From Numida meleagris (lineage: Eukaryota > Chordata > Aves > Galliformes > Numididae): a stretch of 64,000 nt of DNA. A program made the translations under genes and the position numbers. Every line of letters begins with the position of its first letter. Position 1 is the first letter of the stretch. The stretch is taken from positions 104,327,014 to 104,391,013 of the forward strand of contig NC_034409.1 in assembly GCF_002078875.1 (NCBI RefSeq), given 5' to 3'. The notes under the pieces were generated by a model. It worked only from the letters and a program-made list of their open reading frames with translations, did not search any database and was not told the origin of the DNA. Shown piece after piece: positions 26,254 through 35,200 of this stretch.

Positions 26254-29200
26254 GTGAGCTGGGGACATCCAAACATCAGTCCTTGCCCCGGACCAGTGCC
26301 ACGGTCCCGTGGGCGCCAGGCCCACAGCCCGGGGTTTTGTGCCACCCTCGTGCCCGCCTGACCCCAGCGGCACATCAGCATAGCGATGGGTGGCAGCGGG
26401 CGGCTCCCTGGGAACAAGGGCAAAGCAAGCATGACTGATCCCTCTCCCCAGGGTGACCGAGCGCAGGTGTACTGCGAACTGGAGAGTGTCCTGCGGGAAG
26501 ATGAGAGCCGCCCGCCGTGCGGAGTGGCAAACCGGCTGCTGTCTGAGGTGTCCCAGGACGTGACGGCAGCCCAGGTGAGAGGTCACTCCCGAAGGCAAAG
26601 GGAGCCGCCTGCCCACGCTGGTATTCTGCCGGCAGACGGCGGTGGCTTAGCCCTTCCCAGGGCCTCAGGCAGTCTCCTGTGCCGCATGTCACCAGGGACA
26701 CTTTTTCAGGGTGCGACAGACAACGTGATCATGGCTGCCAGCAATGTCCTGGTGGCTCTGGCCCGGTCGCACTTCAGCTTGGTGATGGCCGAGCTCCAGG
26801 GCCACCTGAAGGCTGTGAGGGAGATGTCCACGGAGTTTGTGCTCGTCACCCTGAGCAAACTCTTCAGCAGCTACGGTAGAGCACCCTCAGCCTCCTGACA
26901 TCTCTGACAACCGGGCAAAGGGCTCTCTCCCCTCTGCGTGTAATCCGCGTTGAGTAGGGTGCTGCAGGGCTGCAGCCCCTCCTCCCTCGCTGCCGGGGCT
27001 CTGACCGTGGCCCTCTCCTTCTCCTCCGCAGCTGCGCAGTGCATCTCCTTCATGTGCCTGACACTGGCCGGCCTGCGCAGTGTGGCCGGCCAGGTGAGGA
27101 GCGGCCGCACCCTGCGCGTCGCTTGTGCTGGTGAGTGCCGGCCCCTGAGCAGGGGGGCTCAGGACAGCCCTCGCACCTCGCCCTGCTGCAGGCTCTCACA
27201 GGCTCCCTTTTCTCTTGGTATTTATTTATTCATTTATTTATTTCAGTCGTGAAACAATGGTCGGAAGGAGTCAAGGCTCACTTGTACTCCGGAAAGCAAT
27301 GCCCCTGGCCCGCCACAGAGGTAGAGCAAATTTGTGAGAATCTTTACCAGCTCCTCTGCTCTGTGGTGAGGAACTGGTGGGGCTGCGAGGAGGAACAGGT
27401 GAGCACTGCTGCATTCCCACCCTGGGATGGCAGCAGGGACATCCATGTTGGCAGCTCTGTCTTTGCCCAGCAGGCTGAGAGCAGAGGGGGGATGAGAGGG
27501 AGTGGGCTGGCTGCAAAAGGCCCCAGACGGGCTCCGTGCTCGGGGCTGGATCTCCCTACCAGGAAGCAGCCACATGTCACAGCACTGTGGCAGGGAGAGC
27601 TGGGGATGAGGGTGTTGGGAAAACCTCCCTGCCTTCCAGAGCGAGCCCATCTTCTGCTGGGCACGGGGGTATGGAGAAGGGGAAGGGAAAGAGAAAGAGA
27701 CAGCCCTCTCTGTAGGAAGGGCAGACGTTCAGTCTTTGATGCTGGGCCTCTGCCGTCCCTCTCCAGGACAAACAGGCCGTCCTTGGGGCTGTGACTGCCA
27801 TGATGGATCTCCTCCTGCAAGAGGAGCTGCGCCAAGAGCACATCTGGGAGCAGCTCCTCTGGCTTGTGCACCAGTGTCAGGAGGTCCAGGACTCCTCCAG
27901 GGTGACCAAGGTGAGATGTTGAGCAGGGCTCAGCGTGGACGCGGGGCTGAGTGCCCCGGGGCGAGTGCCCGAGGGGTCAGTGGGTTGCAGGGAGGAGGTG
28001 GGGAGCCCTTGGAGAAAGAAGGAACAGGTGTCCAAGGGAGGTCTGAGGCTTCCTGCGCTCTTCAGTCAAGGAAAGAGCGACCCAGACAGGGCCAGGAGGG
28101 AGCCAAGAGTCACTGGGGCCCATCTCCTGGGGATGGGAGGCTTCACCACCACCACTGTGCGGCTCTGAGTGTCCGAGGAGCTCTGTGCTAACAACCAGGA
28201 GGACCATGTCCGGTTGCACCTGATGGGGGAGAAGAAGGCTGCTGGGTGGGAAATGCCAGCAAACGATGCCCAAACGGGGCTCGGGTCAGAGCAGAGAGAC
28301 TCTCTTGGTGCTGCTGGCAGGTGGTGACAAACAAGAAGGCCTGTGCGGGAGCTTCTCCCAGCAGACAAACCGTTGGGAAACGGTTTCTCCACTCCCAAGT
28401 GGCTAGATGTGGCTTCAGCCCTCTCTTCCTCCCCCGGTCTCTTGCAGAGCCTCGATATCTTGGAGGTAGTTCAGTCTATCGTCCCCAAGGACACGTTTCT
28501 GGCCACCACCAGTGCCATGTTCTACCAGGTAAGGGGAGCCTATCCTTGTGCCCACAGCAGTTTCCCTCTTGGCTAAGTCTCAGGAGGACTGCGGAGCTCC
28601 AAGCCTCTAACGGCCGCTCAGACATAGCTCCTTCTTTTCCGTCCTCAATGCCCATGTGATTTTCTCAAATGGATCTTGTTCCCACAGCTCTCTGATGACA
28701 CCAAACAGCACAGCGAGGCTGATAGCACAAAGATGACCCACTGCATCCTGCTGCAGGGTAAGGAGAGGAGATTTGGCAATGCTTGGAAGTGCCCTGGCCA
28801 AAACCTCTCTCCCACACCTCAGGAATGGGCACGAGTTGCTTGCTCACACAGCGTGGGATTTCTTCCCCGCAGCCCGCATCTGCCCAGAGGAAATGGTCCT
28901 GTTTCTGCAGTCGCAGCTGGGCGATGAGAGGGAGGCCAGATGCGTGGCAGCCCTGGGTCTGCTTGGTGCTCTGGCTCGCTCGCACGGTCAGTACCACGGG
29001 TCGCGACGTCCAGGGATCCCTTTTGCCATCTGGGTTGTGCCTCCACGCATGCTTCTGTGCATCTCTTGCAGAGCTGGTGATGACAGAGAAGCTGCCCCAG
29101 GTCGTGGAGGCCGTGCAGTGCCTGTGCGGGGACCCCAGGACCCGGGTGAGCTGGTTTGGGAAGGGAAAGCGCTGTCGGGGTGGTGATGCTGCTGCCAAAA

Positions 29201-32200
29201 CGGGCAGGGCCGGGCTGCCCGCGGAAGTGCTGGCGCATTGCCCACATTCTCCCTGCTGGGGAGAGCAGGCAGAGTGGAGCGGGCAGGTCCCTGTGCTGTG
29301 CATGGAAAGCACACAGCCTGGTGCTAAGGCGTGACACACGCCTCAGAAGTCCAGGCTTCTCCTCTGCTCTTGTTGTCTCTGCACATGCCCAAAGGGCAAA
29401 AAAAGAATCAAAACCACAATTGACTCCTGTCAGGTGAGGAGGGCCATCCTGCATTTCATCAAGGACCTGCTCAGTGCTGATGCCCGGAGCTGCTCAGCCT
29501 GGGATGTGGTGGGGCACATCTTCAGGGAGTTCAGCCGCAGCGCGGGAAGAATGGTAAGGACAGTGGGCAGCAGCTTCCTTTGGGAGACCCGTGCTGCTCA
29601 GAGGCCGGCACAGAAGCACCGGTGGGGCCACACCTGAGCCTCCGGAGAGGCTCCTGAGAACTGAGAGTAACCGGCGTTTCCCCAACATTGTTGTGCAGGC
29701 GGACGGAGAGCTTTCTGCCCAGGAAGCCCAGGAAGAAGGAGCTCTCCAAGAGCTGTGCAGGGACGTCCTGGGGTCACTGGATGCCTCTGTGAGAGGGATG
29801 ACCAAAGTAAGTCACACTCTGCACATCTGCCGTTCCTTGCTTCCGCACCACGTGTCACTCGTCCCCTTCCAGCACCCCAGGTCTTTCCTCCAGCGTGCTC
29901 GGAAGCACACAAGACTCAGGGAAACTCACAGAGTCCTCTTCATCTCTGAGCTGAGGCAGGAATGCTGACATGCTCAACTGCCTCGTTCCTTACAGCTCCT
30001 GTGGCCGCGGCTGCTGCTTTATGTGGTGCCGGCCCAGTACACGGGCATGCTGATCCCAGTCTCCCGCTGCGTGCAAGCCCTGGCAGAGAGAGGGGACCTG
30101 AAGGACCGTGAGATAGAAGAACTNNNNNNNNNNNNNNNNNNNNNNNNNNNNNNNNNNNNNNNNNNNNNNNNNNNNNNNNNNNNNNNNNNNNNNNNNNNNN
30201 NNNNNNNNNNNNNNNNNNNNNNNTTCAGTCTTTGATGCTGGGCCTCTGCCGTCCCTCTCCAGGACAAACAGGCCGTCCTTGGGGCTGTGACTGCCATGAT
30301 GGATCTCCTCCTGCAAGAGGAGCTGCGCCAAGAGCACATCTGGGAGCAGCTCCTCTGGCTTGTGCACCAGTGTCAGGAGGTCCAGGACTCCTCCAGGGTG
30401 ACCAAGGTGAGATGTTGAGCAGGGCTCAGCGTGGACGCGGGGCTGAGTGCCCCGGGGCGAGTGCCCGAGGGGTCAGTGGGTTGCAGGGAGGAGGTGGGGA
30501 GCCCTTGGAGAAAGAAGGAACAGGTGTCCAAGGGAGGTCTGAGGCTTCCTGCGCTCTTCAGTCAAGGAAAGAGCGACCCAGACAGGGCCAGGAGGGAGCC
30601 AAGAGTCACTGGGGCCCATCTCCTGGGGATGGGAGGCTTCACCACCACCACTGTGCGGCTCTGAGTGTCCGAGGAGCTCTGTGCTAACAACCAGGAGGAC
30701 CATGTCCGGTTGCACCTGATGGGGGAGAAGAAGGCTGCTGGGTGGGAAATGCCAGCAAACGATGCCCAAACGGGGCTCGGGTCAGAGCAGAGAGACTCTC
30801 TTGGTGCTGCTGGCAGGTGGTGACAAACAAGAAGGCCTGTGCGGGAGCTTCTCCCAGCAGACAAACCGTTGGGAAACGGTTTCTCCACTCCCAAGTGGCT
30901 AGATGTGGCTTCAGCCCTCTCTTCCTCCCCCGGTCTCTTGCAGAGCCTCGATATCTTGGAGGTAGTTCAGTCTATCGTCCCCAAGGACACGTTTCTGGCC
31001 ACCACCAGTGCCATGTTCTACCAGGTAAGGGGAGCCTATCCTTGTGCCCACAGCAGTTTCCCTCTTGGCTAAGTCTCAGGAGGACTGCGGAGCTCCAAGC
31101 CTCTAACGGCCGCTCAGACATAGCTCCTTCTTTTCCGTCCTCAATGCCCATGTGATTTTCTCAAATGGATCTTGTTCCCACAGCTCTCTGATGACACCAA
31201 ACAGCACAGCGAGGCTGATAGCACAAAGATGACCCACTGCATCCTGCTGCAGGGTAAGGAGAGGAGATTTGGCAATGCTTGGAAGTGCCCTGGCCAAAAC
31301 CTCTCTCCCACACCTCAGGAATGGGCACGAGTTGCTTGCTCACACAGCGCGGGATTTCTTCCCCGCAGCCCGCATCTGCCCAGAGGAAATGGTCCTGTTT
31401 CTGCAGTCGCAGCTGGGCGATGAGAGGGAGGCCAGATGCGTGGCAGCCCTGGGTCTGCTTGGTGCTCTGGCTCGCTCGCACGGTCAGTACCACGGGTCGC
31501 GACGTCCAGGGATCCCTTTTGCCATCTGGGTTGTGCCTCCACGCATGCTTCTGTGCATCTCTTGCAGAGCTGGTGATGACAGAGAAGCTGCCCCAGGTCG
31601 TGGAGGCCGTGCAGTGCCTGTGCGGGGACCCCAGGACCCGGGTGAGCTGGTTTGGGAAGGGAAAGCGCTGTCGGGGTGGTGATGCTGCTGCCAAAACGGG
31701 CAGGGCCGGGCTGCCCGCGGAAGTGCTGGCGCATTGCCCACATTCTCCCTGCTGGGGAGAGCAGGCAGAGTGGAGCGGGCAGGTCCCTGTGCTGTGCATG
31801 GAAAGCACACAGCCTGGTGCTAAGGCGTGACACACGCCTCAGAAGTCCAGGCTTCTCCTCTGCTCTTGTTGTCTCTGCACATGCCCAAAGGGCAAAAAAA
31901 GAATCAAAACCACAATTGACTCCTGTCAGGTGAGGAGGGCCATCCTGCATTTCATCAAGGACCTGCTCAGTGCTGATGCCCGGAGCTGCTCAGCCTGGGA
32001 TGTGGTGGGGCACATCTTCAGGGAGTTCAGCCGCAGCGCGGGAAGAATGGTAAGGACAGTGGGCAGCAGCTTCCTTTGGGAGACCCGTGCTGCTCAGAGG
32101 CCGGCACAGAAGCACCGGTGGGGCCACACCTGAGCCTCCGGAGAGGCTCCTGAGAACTGAGAGTAACCGGCGTTTCCCCAACATTGTTGTGCAGGCGGAC

Positions 32201-35200
32201 GGAGAGCTTTCTGCCCAGGAAGCCCAGGAAGAAGGAGCTCTCCAAGAGCTGTGCAGGGACGTCCTGGGGTCACTGGATGCCTCTGTGAGAGGGATGACCA
32301 AAGTAAGTCACACTCTGCACATCTGCCGTTCCTTGCTTCCGCACCACGTGTCACTCGTCCCCTTCCAGCACCCCAGGTCTTTCCTCCAGCGTGCTCGGAA
32401 GCACACAAGACTCAGGGAAACTCACAGAGTCCTCTTCATCTCTGAGCTGAGGCAGGAATGCTGACATGCTCAACTGCCTCGTTCCTTACAGCTCCTGTGG
32501 CCGCGGCTGCTGCTTTATGTGGTGCCGGCCCAGTACACGGGCATGCTGATCCCAGTCTCCCGCTGCGTGCAAGCCCTGGCAGAGAGAGGGGACCTGAAGG
32601 ACCGTGAGATAGAAGAACTGGATCCCCATTTCCTCAGCTCCGTCTTTCAAGGTAGGAGCAGAAACTCCCCCACTGAGCTCTGTTGACCTCTGTGTTAGCA
32701 TCCAGAAAGGACAGCGGAGGTGTGCGTGGCAGGGCGCGGCGTGTCTTGGCGTCTCACTCAGCACTTCTTTCTCCCCACAGGCCCACTGCTGACGCCCCAG
32801 AAACTGCTGGCACGCCTGTTGGTGAGTAGATGCTCCAGAGGCCAGTGCCACGAGCCCCGAGGAGGAAGCAGCATGGCCGAGCGTGCCGGCGCCCGCCTCA
32901 CAGCCAGGGATGCCATTCTCTTCCCCGGCTTGCAGTGCCATGGGCAAAGCTGTTGGCTGCTCCTTGCCCGCCAGGGCGGTGCCAAGCTGCTTCCCCCCTG
33001 GGAGAAGCCGCTGCTCTTGCTGCAGAAGTGACCCTGCTTCTCCTTGCTCTCGCTCAGGTGGTGGCAGGGAGCCCTTTGGCAGGCAGCGAACTCCAAGCCG
33101 CTGCCTTGCTGCTCATGCAAAACCTCCACAGCAAGATCCACAGAGCTGTGGGGGCCATGTGGGCTGCTGAGATCCCCCGGCTGCTGCAGTGCCTCAATGG
33201 TAAAGTACTGGCAGGGAGGGAGAGGCGGAGGCAGGGAAGGGGGCTGTGAAAAAGCAGCTCTGCAGCGTGGCAGAGGAGAAGCGTTGCCTGCAGCCCAGTG
33301 CTTGCTCTGCTGCCGTTCCCATTCCGGAGAGACAGCACTGAGGCTTGGGGACCTTTCCCCCCGGGGATCTGTCCATTCCGGGGCACGAATGAGCCCTTCA
33401 CGTCCCCTCACACAGGAAACTTGGAGCAGTTCTGTGTTCCTGCTGGGACAGTGGTTGTTGGGAGGGACAGGTCATTGCGGAGGGGGGTGCAGGTCCCAGC
33501 TTGGCAGTGTTGAGTTCCCAGGCCAAGCCAGGTTTGCAGCAGCTCTTCCTCTGTGGCTTGATCCCAACCAAGGATCTTTTGCTTCCTCTTGCTGTGCAGG
33601 GAAAGATGAGAGCTTCCCGGGCTCTGCAGAATGGGAGCAGCGTCTGATAAAGGTACAGCATTGCCGGGAGGCGTGGTACAGAGAAGTGCTTGCCTGCCTC
33701 AAGGAGCCCCGCTCCCATATGAGCCACTGCAGGACAAGAACAGCCTCTAATGTGGCTGCGGAGCGGCCACATGCCTTTGAGGCACTGCCTCTTCCTCTTT
33801 GTCCCAAGCCCAAGGGGGGTCTTAGGAGAAGAGCGGCAGGTGGCTTTCATGGAAGGAATGTTGGGGGGAGCTGGGAGAGGGACTGTTCTTCCAGGCAGCT
33901 CTCCCCAGGAGGCTGCAGCGACTTGGGAATGTGGGAAGAGGCACAGGGCAAGGGAACATTGGCTTCTCCTGTTGTCCAACAGTTCCTGAGGGCGTCACTG
34001 GATACCATGGCGGACGAGGCCTGGACCAAGGGCCTGAGCTGCGAGCTGAGCCGGTGGCTGGGCAGCTCTTTCAGCAGCTCCGGAGAAAAGGTGGGTTCCC
34101 CCCGGCTCTACCCAGCGGTGCAGCTGTGGGTGCCCAGCTGGGGCTGGGGCTGAGGGGGGTGCTCTGCCCACGTGGGCTTCTCACACTGCTTCCCCAGCCC
34201 ATGCCCCCCCGAGTGCCTTTCCCTGCAAACTGCCCGCGGGCTGGCGAAAGCTCGGCCCTGCAGCTGCTCTCAGCAACTCCCAGGGAGCGTGGGTCCTTCC
34301 CACCTGGCCCTCTCCCAGCAGGTCAGGCTGCTGCCACATCTCAGGTTTTTCCTTCCCTTCCCTTCCCTTCTCTTCCCTTCTCTTCCCTTCCCATGCAGCC
34401 TTTCCTGTACAAGGCTCTTGGTACAGCCCTGGGAGCATGTAAGGAAGTCCTCCACATCCAAGAGAAGCTGCTGCAACACCTGGAGGACGCAAATGCGGAG
34501 GAGCCATCTGAGAGCCAGGTGAGGTCTCCTCCAGCTTCTGCGTGCGTCCCCGCTCTGTCCCTGGGGCAGAGGGCTTCTCCTGGCCCTGCTCCAGGCCCTT
34601 TCGATCTCCTGCTGCCATTTCCGTCAGGCGGCCTGGCCTGGCCTGGCCACTGTGGCTGGCCGCACTAACGGCCCCTTGTTCTTTTGTGCAGGGGATGATC
34701 TCTCTTCTCAGCCATGCTGCTGAGACCAACTTCCACCCAGCCTTGGACACGCTCACCATCTTTGCGTCCAGGCTGTGCAAAGGCCGGCGTGCGAGGATTT
34801 CCTCACGCAAGAAGGTGAAGCGTTACGGGTTTCTATTGTGGCTTTCTTCTGCCTTATTTTCACGGCAGCTCCTGCCTTGGGAGCCCAGGTGCATCATGGG
34901 GTGCTGGGGGCCGCTGAGCGAGCGTCTCAAGGCATTTCTCCCCCCACAGGCAGAGCTGAACAGCCCAAGAGCTCAAGCCACCCGCAGAGCTCTCATGCTC
35001 GCCCACGGCAGCTTGGCACTGTGCGCGTCCAAGGAACAACTGCTCGCCCGCCTGGAAGGAGATATTGTGGGCAACATCCTGCTGCTCTACAGCTGCAGCT
35101 GCCGGGTGAGAGCTTAGGGTGTGCCAGGGTGGCTGAGCACCCAGCTGCAGCCCCTCCACCTGGGGGGATGCTGAGATGGGCCTTCTTTTTCCAAAGGCCC

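Larger units (their letters stand above)
27728..30123 (+). repeat. Left copy of a 2,396-bp near-identical duplicated segment
   Basis: Matches 30224-32619 at a constant offset of 2,496 with no length change. The only difference found is T at 28854 versus C at 31350, inside intron 8. It ends at the last base before the N run. Interpreted as the end of one contig that overlaps the start of the next. Confidence 0.93.

Noticed and set aside
25596..26616. Two minus-strand open frames of about 278 codons
   Set aside because: Low-complexity, cysteine/arginine/proline-rich text with no family resemblance. They lie antisense to the gene's 5' region, where GC richness removes stops by chance.
28665..29454. 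Minus-strand open frames of 211 and 224 codons, repeated in the second copy
   Set aside because: Shadows of MROH exons 8-11 on the opposite strand, with no start context or family text.
27728..32619. Real tandem duplication of MROH exons 6-13, adding HEAT repeats
   Set aside because: Copy limits coincide with the N-gap edges, the copies are essentially identical, and the exon 13 to exon 6 junction would be out of phase.
33044..34153. 369-codon plus-strand open frame as a single-exon gene
   Set aside because: It is out of frame with exon 15 but includes exons 16 and 17 in frame through open intron 16. The splice model explains it.
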